38,282 nt of DNA from Bacteroidales bacterium (lineage in GTDB: Bacteria; Bacteroidota; Bacteroidia; Bacteroidales; Tenuifilaceae): NCBI GenBank assembly GCA_018056955.1, contig JAGPEQ010000007.1:1-38282 (forward strand), in the 5' to 3' direction. Made by a program: the position numbers and the translations under genes. Positions 17,748-29,586 of this stretch are shown here, piece after piece (position 1 is the first letter of the stretch; every line of letters starts with the position of its first letter). The notes beneath the pieces are model-generated. The model did no database searches. It had not been told where the DNA came from and saw only the letters and a list, made by a program, of their open reading frames with translations.

Positions 17748-19442
17748 ATGACCGAACACGAATTAACCCTAGGGGACAGCGGCGAAAGGCCAAAAAATTT
17801 TTTAGAGGAGATTATTGAGGAAGATATTCGAACAGGCAAACATGGAGGCCGAGTGCTTACCCGTTTCCCGCCCGAACCTAACGGATATCTGCACATTGGT
17901 CATGCAAAATCGATATGCCTTAACTTTGGTTTGGCTCAAAAGTATGGTGGCAAAACCAACCTGCGTTTCGACGATACCAACCCTGTAAAGGAGGACGTAG
18001 AGTATGTAAACTCCATAAAGGAGGATATACGTTGGCTTGGTTTTGAATGGGCAAATGAGTTTTACGCCTCCGACTACTTTGAGCAGCTATACGAGTGGGC
18101 CGAGCTGCTAATCAAAAAGGGGTTAGCCTACGTTGATGACCAGTCGCAGGAAGAGATACGCATAAACCGTGGTACTGTAACCCAACCCGGAAAGGAAAGT
18201 CCTTGGCGCAACCGATCGGTTGAGGAGAACCTCGACCTTTTCCGCCGCATGCGCGCCGGCGAGTTTAAGGATGGCGAAAAGGTGCTACGCGCTAAAATTG
18301 ACATGGCGCACCCCAATATGCTATTACGCGACCCCATTATGTACCGCATTATACATGCTGAGCATCACCGAACTGGCGACAAGTGGTGCATTTACCCCAT
18401 GTACGATTACGCACATGGCCAATCCGATTCCATTGAACAAATTACCCACTCCATTTGTACGCTAGAGTTCGATGTGCATCGCCCCCTATACGATTGGTTT
18501 ATTGAGAAGCTGGAGATTTTCCCTTCAAAACAGTACGAGTTTGCCCGCCTGAACCTCTCCTATACAGTAATGAGCAAGCGTAAGCTTTTACAGCTGGTAC
18601 AGGAAAAGGTAGTAATGGGCTGGGACGATCCCCGTATGCCTACCATTTGCGGTTTACGTCGCAGGGGTTATACCCCAGAAGCCATACGTTACTTTGCCGA
18701 TAAGGTAGGTGTGGCCAAACGCGATAACGTAATCGATTTATCGTTACTGGAATTTTGTATCCGCGAGGATTTAAATAAGCGTGCTGAGCGCCGCATGGCT
18801 GTACTCAACCCCCTTAAGGTGGTTATTACCAACTACCCCGAAGGACAGGTTGAAGAGCTTGAAGCCGTCAATAACCCCGAGGACGAAACAGCTGGTAAGC
18901 GCCTTATACCATTTAGCCGTGAAATATACATTGAGCGCGACGACTTCATGGAGAACCCACCCAAGAAGTTTTTCCGTCTGGCTCCCGGTCAGGAAGTGCG
19001 CTTGCGCTATGCCTACTTCATAAAGTGCGAGAAGGTAATTAAGGATTCCCAAGGCAATGTTATTGAGTTACATTGCACCTACGACCCAGCCTCACGCGGC
19101 GGTAACTCGCCCGATGGACGTAAGGTTCAAGGCACAATACATTGGGTTTCCATTCCGCATGCCGTAAAAGCCGAAATCAGGCTATTCGATAGGCTATTCT
19201 CCAAACCCGACCCCGACGATGTTCCCGAAGGGCAGGATTGGAAATCGTCACTCAATCCCGAATCGCTCACAGTTATTGAGGGGTATCTCGAACCATCACT
19301 AAAACACGCAAAACAATTAGATAAGTTCCAGTTTGAGCGCCTTGGTTACTTCTGTGTTGATTACGATTCAACGCCTGAACATCTGGTGTTCAACAGAACT
19401 GTAACTCTGAAAGACACTTGGGCAAAATTAGCCGGCAAATAG
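17748..19442 (+). CDS. glnS: Glutaminyl-tRNA synthetase
   Basis: 564 residues, close to the E. coli enzyme (554). Class I signatures: HIGH motif in [15 protein letters not shown] (near residue 50), the FDDTNP segment of GlnRS/GluRS enzymes, and the KMSKS-type loop VMSKRKLL (near residue 272). The C-terminal beta-barrel anticodon-binding domains follow ([12 protein letters not shown]). It charges tRNA-Gln directly, so the organism need not rely only on the GatCAB transamidation route. Its cognate tRNA-Gln lies about 100 bases downstream with a separate promoter. Confidence 0.98.
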   Translation: MTEHELTLGDSGERPKNFLEEIIEEDIRTGKHGGRVLTRFPPEPNGYLHIGHAKSICLNFGLAQKYGGKTNLRFDDTNPVKEDVEYVNSIKEDIRWLGFEWANEFYASDYFEQLYEWAELLIKKGLAYVDDQSQEEIRINRGTVTQPGKESPWRNRSVEENLDLFRRMRAGEFKDGEKVLRAKIDMAHPNMLLRDPIMYRIIHAEHHRTGDKWCIYPMYDYAHGQSDSIEQITHSICTLEFDVHRPLYDWFIEKLEIFPSKQYEFARLNLSYTVMSKRKLLQLVQEKVVMGWDDPRMPTICGLRRRGYTPEAIRYFADKVGVAKRDNVIDLSLLEFCIREDLNKRAERRMAVLNPLKVVITNYPEGQVEELEAVNNPEDETAGKRLIPFSREIYIERDDFMENPPKKFFRLAPGQEVRLRYAYFIKCEKVIKDSQGNVIELHCTYDPASRGGNSPDGRKVQGTIHWVSIPHAVKAEIRLFDRLFSKPDPDDVPEGQDWKSSLNPESLTVIEGYLEPSLKHAKQLDKFQFERLGYFCVDYDSTPEHLVFNRTVTLKDTWAKLAGK

Positions 19443-19493
19443 CCGGCTATTGCCCTTAACAAAAAGCCTTACCATAAAAATTTGCAAAAATAT

Positions 19494-19526
19494 TTTGCAA
19501 ATCAATTTTTAAAAACATTATCTTTG
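19494..19526 (+). promoter_or_regulatory. Bacteroidota-type promoter for tRNA-Gln
   Basis: TTTG at 19494-19497, a 21-base spacer, then TATCTTTG at 19519-19526, matching TTTG-N19/21-TAnnTTTG. The predicted start is near 19533, about 10 bases before the mature tRNA. Confidence 0.8.
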
Positions 19527-19543
19527 CAGCGTTGTAACAGCAT

Positions 19544-19616
19544 TGTCCTGTGGTGTAATTGGCAACACGTCTGACTCTGGATCAGAAGAGTCCAGGTTCG
19601 ACCCCTGGCAGGACAA
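19544..19616 (+). tRNA. tRNA-Gln (anticodon CUG)
   Basis: A full cloverleaf can be drawn: acceptor TGTCCTG / CAGGACA, D arm GTGT...ACAC, anticodon stem TCTGA / TCAGA with loop CTCTGGA (anticodon CTG at positions 34-36), T arm CCAGG-TTCGACC-CCTGG. The first pair is the weak U1-A72 also seen in other tRNA-Gln. The discriminator base is A and CCA is not encoded. A terminator follows at once. Confidence 0.97.
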
Positions 19617-19617
19617 C

Positions 19618-19646
19618 AAAAAACCGCTCAGCTGAGCGGTTTTTTT
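19618..19646 (+). terminator. Rho-independent terminator after tRNA-Gln
   Basis: CCGCTCAG / CTGAGCGG (19624-19639) is a perfect palindrome, extended by A6 and T7. It starts two bases after the tRNA. Confidence 0.9.
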
Positions 19647-19682
19647 ATTTTCTTTTTTCTACATTTATGCAAAATTATTGCG

Positions 19683-20789
19683 ATGACCAACGTAATACCC
19701 ATTTACCATATTGGCCTTATTCAGGCCTGGTTTGCAGCCTTACTGGTTTACCGAAAACCAAACAAGGGAGCAGCCGACCGGTTACTGGTTATTTGGCTAA
19801 TTGTGATTGGTATCGAGATGCTTTATTCCCTACTTAATGCAAAATATCTAACCTGGCTGCCCGATTTAATTATTATCCCGCTAAGCTATGGGCCTTTCCT
19901 GTTCTTCTATACTAAACTTTTAACATCAAAAAAGCCTACAACCCTCCGGAATATTCATAGGCACCTCATTCCGTTTTACCTTTTCATACTTATTGCAGCC
20001 GTTTGGGGCAAACCAATTGATATTGACTCCGTTAACTTTTACAGCAAAGGGCCAATCACTTGGCTGGCAATTTTCAACTATGCTCTTTTCCTGATAGTTA
20101 TTCTTTACTACTGGCGAGCATCGCTCATTCTAATCCGAAAACATAATCGCACACTGGGCGACCATTTCTCGTACCGCTCGGAAACTATCATGCTAAACTG
20201 GGTCAAAAATATAGCCATTTGGATCCTCTCTGGCTTTTTTGCTTCGGGCATTACCTTTATAATTTTTTCAACCCAAAATATTTTCCCTTTTAATCCCATT
20301 GAGCTTTTCCATTTGGGTTTACTGGTTTTCACCTTTTCCATAAGCTATTACGGGATCCACCAGCCGGTACTCTACCAATACCAAAAACCTAAACAAATAG
20401 AGGTAACTGAAGATTTACAGACCAAAACATCACAAAAATTGAGCGATTTACTTTATGAGCACATGGTTAAGAACAAGCCCTACCTGAATAATGAGTTAAC
20501 CATTCAGGATTTAGCCGACCAGCTCAAAGTAAGTTCCCAGGAAATCTCCAGTTACCTTAACAAGGAACTTGGCGTAAACTTTTTCAACTATATCAACGGT
20601 TTCAGGATTGAAGAGGCCAAGCAAAGGCTTACAAATCCTAACTTCGACAACGAGACCCTCCTGGGTATTGCCTACGATTCAGGGTTTAACTCCAAAACAT
20701 CGTTCAATACCCTTTTTAAAAAGGAAACCGGAATGACACCATCCGAATATAAAAAGGCCTTTAGGAGTTCAACTAAAAAAAATACTTAG
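19683..20789 (+). CDS. Membrane-anchored AraC-family transcriptional regulator
   Basis: 368 residues. The first ~240 are hydrophobic with about seven predicted membrane spans (for example ADRLLVIWLIVIGIEMLYSL, NYALFLIVILYYWRASLILI, IAIWILSGFFASGITFII). The C-terminal ~110 residues are an AraC-type double helix-turn-helix: ELTIQDLADQLKVSSQEISS, then GIAYDSGFNSKTSFNTLFKK and ETGMTPSEYKK. This design, a 7-TM sensor fused to an AraC DNA-binding domain, is common in Bacteroidota. It precedes the galactoside operon on the same strand with a 160-base gap, so it is a candidate regulator of it; nothing in the sequence proves that. Confidence 0.92.
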   Translation: MTNVIPIYHIGLIQAWFAALLVYRKPNKGAADRLLVIWLIVIGIEMLYSLLNAKYLTWLPDLIIIPLSYGPFLFFYTKLLTSKKPTTLRNIHRHLIPFYLFILIAAVWGKPIDIDSVNFYSKGPITWLAIFNYALFLIVILYYWRASLILIRKHNRTLGDHFSYRSETIMLNWVKNIAIWILSGFFASGITFIIFSTQNIFPFNPIELFHLGLLVFTFSISYYGIHQPVLYQYQKPKQIEVTEDLQTKTSQKLSDLLYEHMVKNKPYLNNELTIQDLADQLKVSSQEISSYLNKELGVNFFNYINGFRIEEAKQRLTNPNFDNETLLGIAYDSGFNSKTSFNTLFKKETGMTPSEYKKAFRSSTKKNT

Positions 20790-20951
20790 AAGAATCTCCT
20801 CAATCATCCTGTGTTATAAAATCTGTATATCAATTAGTTAGAACGTGTAACTTTTGATAAAATTGTTCAAACTTTTTATTTGAACGACCAGGTTACATCA
20901 CTTTTCTAAATAGCTATCCAAAACCTTAACCAAAAATCAAAATTTAAAGCT

Positions 20952-22274
20952 ATGAGAAAAGTTATTTTTGCATTACTGATTTGCATGGTTGCAATGCCAT
21001 CATTCGCACAGGAAAATCAGGAAAAGAAGACCAACGAAGAAGTAAAAACCGGCTGGACAGTTGGTGTTTTACCGGCATTAGGCTACGACTCAAACCTGGG
21101 CTTCCTTTATGGAGCCATTGTTAACTCGTTCGATTTTGGCGACGGCTCCAGGTATCCCGACTTCAACCACAACCTTTACCTTCAGCTATCGGCCTATACA
21201 AAGGGTAGCATGGATGCCATTGCCTACTTCGATTCCTACACACTTATTCCAAACAAACACTTTATTGGTCGCCTAAGCTTTAACCGGAACAGGACATACC
21301 CATTCTACGGTTTTAACGGCACACAAACCGTTTACAACGCCGATTTTGAAAATATCAATGCCACCGACGATTTTATTTCTCAAGTATTTTACAAATACGA
21401 CCGTAAGCTTGCAAAAGCCGATTTCCTACTTGAAGACAGAATAGCCGACAGCAAATTTAAGTGGATTGCAGGTTTTGACCTTGGCTGGTACGATGTTGCA
21501 ACAGTAGATATTGACCACCTAAACAAAGGTCGCGACGACGATGAGCTTATCCCCGATGTTCCCATTCTATACGATCAGCTTGTTAGCTGGGGAATCATCT
21601 CGGCCGACGAAAAAGATGGTGGATTTGATAATAGTGTTAAGTTTGGGCTGGTTTTTGATACCCGCGACCGCTTAACTAACCCAATGAAAGGGGTATGGAC
21701 AGAACTACTTTTTAGGGCATCGCCCAAGTTCATTGGCAACAACGATAACTACGGACGAGTATCGTTAATCCATCGCCAATACCTAACGCTTGTAAAGGAA
21801 AAACTATCGTTTGCATATAGACTCTGGTACGAAGGGAACCTAGGTAACGTGCCTTTTTACGCCCGTCAGCATCTAACCACCAGCAACTACTACGAAGGTT
21901 TTGGTGGCGCTCAAACCGTTAGGGGTGTTTTGATGAACAGGGTTGTTGGTCAGCATACAGCTATCGGTAATTTTGAGCTTCGTTGGAAGGCATACCGCTT
22001 CCATGCCATTGGGCAAAACTTTTACCTAGGCTTTAACCTTTTTGCCGATGCTGGCAAGGTATTGAAAGGTTACGATATGGACCTAACAAATGTTCCTGTT
22101 GCCCAACGCAACCAGCTGTTTTCAAACAGCTATAAAGATTTATATACCACATTTGGCGCTGGTTTGAAAATCGTAATGAATGAAAACTTTGTGGTATCGG
22201 CCGATTATGGCGTGGCCATGGACAAAAATTACGGTTCATCGGGATTGTACGTTTTGGTTGGTTATCTGTTCTAG
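20952..22274 (+). CDS. BamA/TamA-type outer-membrane beta-barrel protein
   Basis: 440 residues with a signal peptide (MRKVIFALLICMVAMPSFAQ). The body alternates short hydrophobic and polar segments, as in a beta barrel, includes VFDTRDRLTNPMKGVW and GGAQTVRGVLMNR (the VRG motif of the D15/Omp85 barrel), and ends in Phe (LVGYLF), the usual outer-membrane signal. No POTRA domains are present, so it resembles the barrel-only surface-antigen proteins of Bacteroidota. Twenty bases separate it from the beta-galactosidase gene, suggesting a shared transcript. A possible promoter, TTTG-N20-TATTTG near 20853-20882, is one base short of consensus. Confidence 0.85.
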   Translation: MRKVIFALLICMVAMPSFAQENQEKKTNEEVKTGWTVGVLPALGYDSNLGFLYGAIVNSFDFGDGSRYPDFNHNLYLQLSAYTKGSMDAIAYFDSYTLIPNKHFIGRLSFNRNRTYPFYGFNGTQTVYNADFENINATDDFISQVFYKYDRKLAKADFLLEDRIADSKFKWIAGFDLGWYDVATVDIDHLNKGRDDDELIPDVPILYDQLVSWGIISADEKDGGFDNSVKFGLVFDTRDRLTNPMKGVWTELLFRASPKFIGNNDNYGRVSLIHRQYLTLVKEKLSFAYRLWYEGNLGNVPFYARQHLTTSNYYEGFGGAQTVRGVLMNRVVGQHTAIGNFELRWKAYRFHAIGQNFYLGFNLFADAGKVLKGYDMDLTNVPVAQRNQLFSNSYKDLYTTFGAGLKIVMNENFVVSADYGVAMDKNYGSSGLYVLVGYLF

Positions 22275-22294
22275 ATTCAAGAAAAAATTGCTAA

Positions 22295-25456
<3,162 letters not shown>

Positions 25457-25479
25457 TTAAAATGCATAATGGCAACACA

Positions 25480-27444
25480 ATGAAAAGAATATCGATACTA
25501 ACAGCTCTGATATTTACTACAGATTTGCTGTTTGGGCAAAGTTACACCTTAAAATCGCCCAATGGCATTTTAGTGGCAAATATCGATTTAAAGGATAGGT
25601 TAACCTACTCGCTATCCTGTAATGGCAATGCAATTGTTGAAGCCTCGGGTATAGCAATGAGAACGAGTGCTTTTGCAGAGAGCGATTTTTTGGGGAAGCA
25701 TACCGCAACATTCAATAGCAAAAACCAAGCTGTGAAATTGCTTTGGGGAACTACAAAGGAGATTGATGAAAATTTCAACCAGCTAAAGCTGAATTATAGT
25801 AATGGCCTTTCGGTTGAGTTCCGTTGCTATAACGAGGGTTTTGCTTGGCGTGTTGTTTCAGCATTTGACAGGGAGGTTATAGTTTATAACGAAACAAGTG
25901 AATTCAACATTCCCAACAGTGCAACTGTTTACTTCCCCGAGGTAAAGGGTTTCCTTACTCCATTTGAGGTTAATTACTTACCAAAATCGATGCAAACCAT
26001 AGCCGATGGCACTCTAGGTTTAACCCCCTTCATGTATAAAACACCAAGCGGCGAACTGGTTGTGATATCGGAATCGAATCTCTTCGAATATCCGGGCATG
26101 TTCATCCGCAAGGATGCAGGTAACTCAGTAAAAGCGGTATTCCCTCTTTATCCTAAGAAGGAAAAACAGGAATTGCCAGGCAGACTTCATCTGGTCAAGT
26201 GGCCTCAAATTTCAAGGATGGTGGTAAAGAAAACCGAAAACTATATTGCCAAAAGTAATGGTAATCGTTCATACCCCTGGCGTGTAGTAATGGTGGCACA
26301 AAACGATGCCGAAATTCTACAAAATAGCTTGGTTTACCTGCTTGCCGATGAGCCCAAGATGGACTATGGTTGGGTAAAACCAGGTAAGGTGGTTTGGGAC
26401 TGGTACCATAACTGGAACCTACAAGGCGTTGAATTTAAACCGGGGATAAATACCCAGACCTATAAGTATATGGTTGACTTTGCCGCCAATAACGGCATTG
26501 AGTACATCAATATTGACGACGGATGGGCTAAGCTTTGGGATTTTAAAAAGGTTAATCCAAACCTGAACCTCAAGGAGGTCATTGACTATGCCAACAGCAA
26601 GGGTGTTAAGGTATTTATTTGGGCAATGTGGAACACTATTGATAAAGACTTTACAGCTAACCTCGACATGTTTAGCAAATTGGGAGTAGCAGGAATCAAG
26701 GTAGACTTTTTCGACCGCGCTGACCAGCGTATAGTTGATTTTGTGAATAAGTTAGCTGATGAATGTGCCAAGCGCAACCTTTTACTAAACCTACACGGCA
26801 TGTACAAGCCTACCGGAATAAATCGCACTTTCCCAAACATTGTTAATATTGAGGGAGTGCTTGGGCTTGAGTACAATAAATTTTCCGACAAGTGCACACC
26901 GGTTCATAACCTCACCATTCCCTTCGTAAGGAATGTGGTTGGCCCCATGGATTACACTCCCGGCTCAATGCGACATGTAACCCCTGAACAATTCGTAAAA
27001 TCATGGGAGAACCCCCACTCCATGACTACCAGGGCCCAGCAAATGGCAATGTATATAGTTTACCACGGCGGGGTTCAAATGCTAGCCGACTCGCCAACGC
27101 TCTACCAAAAAGATAGCATTGCCCAGAACTTTTTATCAGGAGTTCCCGTAACATGGGATAAAACCATTGCCCTTGAAGGCAAAGTTGGCGAAAGCATTGC
27201 AGTTGCCCGTAAACATGGTGATAAGTGGTATATTGGATGTATGACTGCAAACCAAGAGCATGACTTTAACTTTAACTTTAACTTAAACCTCAACCTCCTC
27301 GATGACAGGGAGTATAAAATGACAATTATTGCTGAAGGTAATTCCGATGACGAATTAGTACTAAGCTCAAAACGTATTGGTAAAAACGATAGACAAAACT
27401 TTAAGGTAAAACCCCGTAGTGGATTGGTAATAATTCTAGAGTAA
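25480..27444 (+). CDS. GH97 glycoside hydrolase, probable alpha-galactosidase
   Basis: 654 residues from ATG 25480, where a good signal peptide begins (MKRISILTALIFTTDLLFGQ); an ATG at 25462 would add six residues. The N-terminal beta-sandwich starts SYTLKSPNGILVANIDLKD; the TIM barrel includes GIEYINIDDGWAK and GIKVDFFDRADQR. In GH97, enzymes of the retaining branch (alpha-galactosidase BtGH97b) use an Asp in this VDF segment as nucleophile, whereas the inverting SusB branch lacks it. The Asp is present here (residue 409; 415 from the longer start). Pairing with beta-galactosidase and galactokinase supports an alpha-galactosidase role. The C-terminal domain holds a FNFNFNLNLN repeat. Confidence 0.92.
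   Translation: MKRISILTALIFTTDLLFGQSYTLKSPNGILVANIDLKDRLTYSLSCNGNAIVEASGIAMRTSAFAESDFLGKHTATFNSKNQAVKLLWGTTKEIDENFNQLKLNYSNGLSVEFRCYNEGFAWRVVSAFDREVIVYNETSEFNIPNSATVYFPEVKGFLTPFEVNYLPKSMQTIADGTLGLTPFMYKTPSGELVVISESNLFEYPGMFIRKDAGNSVKAVFPLYPKKEKQELPGRLHLVKWPQISRMVVKKTENYIAKSNGNRSYPWRVVMVAQNDAEILQNSLVYLLADEPKMDYGWVKPGKVVWDWYHNWNLQGVEFKPGINTQTYKYMVDFAANNGIEYINIDDGWAKLWDFKKVNPNLNLKEVIDYANSKGVKVFIWAMWNTIDKDFTANLDMFSKLGVAGIKVDFFDRADQRIVDFVNKLADECAKRNLLLNLHGMYKPTGINRTFPNIVNIEGVLGLEYNKFSDKCTPVHNLTIPFVRNVVGPMDYTPGSMRHVTPEQFVKSWENPHSMTTRAQQMAMYIVYHGGVQMLADSPTLYQKDSIAQNFLSGVPVTWDKTIALEGKVGESIAVARKHGDKWYIGCMTANQEHDFNFNFNLNLNLLDDREYKMTIIAEGNSDDELVLSSKRIGKNDRQNFKVKPRSGLVIILE
27265..27294 (+). repeat. Hexanucleotide repeat inside the GH97 gene
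   Basis: Five 6-base units in frame: TTTAAC three times, TTAAAC, CTCAAC, encoding (FN)3(LN)2. Slippage here would add or remove two residues without breaking the frame. Confidence 0.85.
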
Positions 27445-27448
27445 ACCA

Positions 27449-28600
27449 ATGGTAGAAAGGATTGTTTCAACTTTTAAGGATCGTTTTGGCTCCGATCCCT
27501 TCGTTTTTAGAGCTCCCGGCAGGGTGAATCTGATAGGCGAACACACCGACTACAATAATGGTTTTGTGATGCCTGCGGCCATAAACCGTTACGCATACTT
27601 TGCCATCAAACCAAACGGACTTGGCTTATACCGGTTCCACGCTGCCGATTTTAGGCGCGACTTCACAACCCCCGTTTACAAGATTGAGCCATCAAATGCA
27701 CACTGGACAAACTACCTATTAGGGGTAATTGCCCAAATGGTAGCCGAGGGTAAAGATATCCCAGGTTTTGATTGTGTTTTTGGTGGCGATGTTCCAATTG
27801 GAGCGGGAATGTCATCGTCGGCAGCAATTGAGAGCGGATTGGCCTTTGCGCTGAACCATATCTATGGGCTTGGTTTTACGCGCATGCAACTTGCCCAAAT
27901 AGCCCAAAGGGCTGAGCATGAGTATGCCGGGGTAAAATGCGGTATAATGGATCAGTTTGCATCGCTGCATGGCAAGCAAAACCATGTACTGCTGCTCGAC
28001 TGCCGTAGCCTTGAGTTTGAGCCCTTTGAACTCAATATGGATAACCATTCCATCATTTTGGTTAATACCGGGGTAAAGCACTCGCTAGCTTCGTCGGAGT
28101 ACAATAAACGCAGGCAGGAGTGCCAAGCCGGAGTTGATATCCTTAAAAAGTACAATAATTCAATACAATCGCTACGCGATGTAACAATCAATGATTTAAA
28201 CAACCATAAAAGAGAGTTTAGCAGTAAGGTGTGGGAAAGGTGTTTGTATGTGGTTGAGGAAAATCAGCGCGTGGTTAATGCTGGTAAAGCACTAACCCAA
28301 AAGGACTTTGAATCGTTCGGAAAGTTAATGTACCAGTCGCATTACGGACTCCGTGACATGTATGAGGTTAGCTGTCCAGAGCTTGACAAGCTCGTTGAGT
28401 TAACTGAAAAACTCGATTATGTGGTTGGCTCACGAATGATGGGCGGGGGTTTTGGGGGTTGCACAATAAATGTGGTTAAAAACGCCCATATTGATGAGTT
28501 TACAAAATGTGTAAAAGAAAACTACAAAACACCCGATGGTAAAATTCCTCAAATTATTACCTGTGTGATTAGTAACGGAGCAGAGCTTTTGGTATACTAA
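27449..28600 (+). CDS. galK: Galactokinase
   Basis: 383 residues, standard length. GHMP-kinase motifs: PGRVNLIGEHTDYNNGFVMP (galactose-binding signature, near residue 25), VPIGAGMSSSAAIESGLA (ATP loop, near 115), and GSRMMGGGFGGCTINVV (motif 3, near 330). The catalytic base Asp lies in GIMDQFAS. It phosphorylates galactose to galactose-1-phosphate in the cytoplasm, the entry to the Leloir pathway. It starts four bases after the GH97 stop and ends the operon. galT and galE are not in the window. Confidence 0.97.
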   Translation: MVERIVSTFKDRFGSDPFVFRAPGRVNLIGEHTDYNNGFVMPAAINRYAYFAIKPNGLGLYRFHAADFRRDFTTPVYKIEPSNAHWTNYLLGVIAQMVAEGKDIPGFDCVFGGDVPIGAGMSSSAAIESGLAFALNHIYGLGFTRMQLAQIAQRAEHEYAGVKCGIMDQFASLHGKQNHVLLLDCRSLEFEPFELNMDNHSIILVNTGVKHSLASSEYNKRRQECQAGVDILKKYNNSIQSLRDVTINDLNNHKREFSSKVWERCLYVVEENQRVVNAGKALTQKDFESFGKLMYQSHYGLRDMYEVSCPELDKLVELTEKLDYVVGSRMMGGGFGGCTINVVKNAHIDEFTKCVKENYKTPDGKIPQIITCVISNGAELLVY

Positions 28601-28626
28601 AGGTTAGGTCAGCTTTACTCCCACTT

Positions 28627-28659
28627 AAAGGCTATCCTTTTTCGGATAGCCTTTTTGTT
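28627..28659 (+). terminator. Rho-independent terminator after galK
   Basis: An 11-bp perfect stem AAAGGCTATCC / GGATAGCCTTT with loop TTTTTC, followed by a T-rich run. It ends only seven bases before the stop of the convergent glycosyltransferase gene. Confidence 0.9.
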
Positions 28660-28665
28660 TTTTAA

Positions 28666-29586
28666 TTATTCAATGTTAATTCGCTCTTTAATGATATAAA
28701 TAGGACGTTGCTTGGTTTCTTCAAATATTCTTGCTATGTAAAGCCCAACTATTCCAAGACTTAACATCTGAGCGCCACCTAGCATGAGTATAAGAATTAT
28801 AGTAGAAGCCCATCCTGGGATAGTCATGCCATTAATAAATTGAACTAAAACATATATTGAGTAACCCAATCCAAAAATGAATGATAAAAGCCCTAATATA
28901 AAGGGAATTTTTAAAGGTTTAGATGAGAAAGAAAGTATACCAGCAATTGCAAACTTTATCATCCGAATAAATGTATATTTAGATTTTCCAGAAATGCGCC
29001 TGGGAGAATGATACTCAACAAAAGCTGTTTTAAAACCCATCCAATTGATTAAACCCCGATTAAAACGTACTTTTTCAGGCAAACCTAAGAAAACATTAGC
29101 GGCATTTCGTGTCATCAAGCGAAAATCGGCACTCCCTTCTTTTAATGGAATATCAGAGAGATAATTAAAAAAACGATAGAATAAATGCGATGTTATTCTT
29201 TTAATAAATTTTGCATCAACAGTACTTTTTCTAATTGTAAGTACAATATCATAACCTTCATTTGCTTTGTTAATTAATGTTGGGATTAAAGTTGGCGGGT
29301 GCTGCATATCTGCATCCATAGTAATTATATAGTCGCCCGAAGCACTATTCATCCCAGCAATAATTGCAGATTGATGCCCAAAGTTTCTTGAAAGAGATAT
29401 ACCTTTTACCTTTCTATCATCCATTGCAATTTCTTTAATTGTTGAGAGAGTGCCATCCACACTCCCATCATCAACAAAAATGATTTCATACTCATACTTA
29501 TCTGTAAGAACACTCCTCAATTCACTATATAGTAATTTTATATTACCTTCCTCGTTATAACAAGGCAGTACTACACTTATTTTCAT
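28666..29586 (-). CDS. GT2 polyprenyl-phosphate sugar transferase
   Basis: 306 residues. The N-terminal GT-A domain starts ISVVLPCYNEEGN; VDDGSVDGT (near residue 40) and the metal-binding DADMQHPP (near 92) are the GT2/DPM1 motifs. Two C-terminal membrane spans (AIAGILSFSSKPLKIPFILG..., TIILILMLGGAQMLSLGIVG) match the GtrB/DPM1-like branch, which loads a sugar onto a polyprenyl phosphate. The gene overlaps the start of the next upstream gene by four bases (ATGA), so the two are translationally coupled: this enzyme probably makes the lipid-linked sugar that the GT-C protein uses. The DNA is clearly more AT-rich than the genes around it. Confidence 0.92.
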   Translation of the reverse strand: MKISVVLPCYNEEGNIKLLYSELRSVLTDKYEYEIIFVDDGSVDGTLSTIKEIAMDDRKVKGISLSRNFGHQSAIIAGMNSASGDYIITMDADMQHPPTLIPTLINKANEGYDIVLTIRKSTVDAKFIKRITSHLFYRFFNYLSDIPLKEGSADFRLMTRNAANVFLGLPEKVRFNRGLINWMGFKTAFVEYHSPRRISGKSKYTFIRMIKFAIAGILSFSSKPLKIPFILGLLSFIFGLGYSIYVLVQFINGMTIPGWASTIILILMLGGAQMLSLGIVGLYIARIFEETKQRPIYIIKERINIE

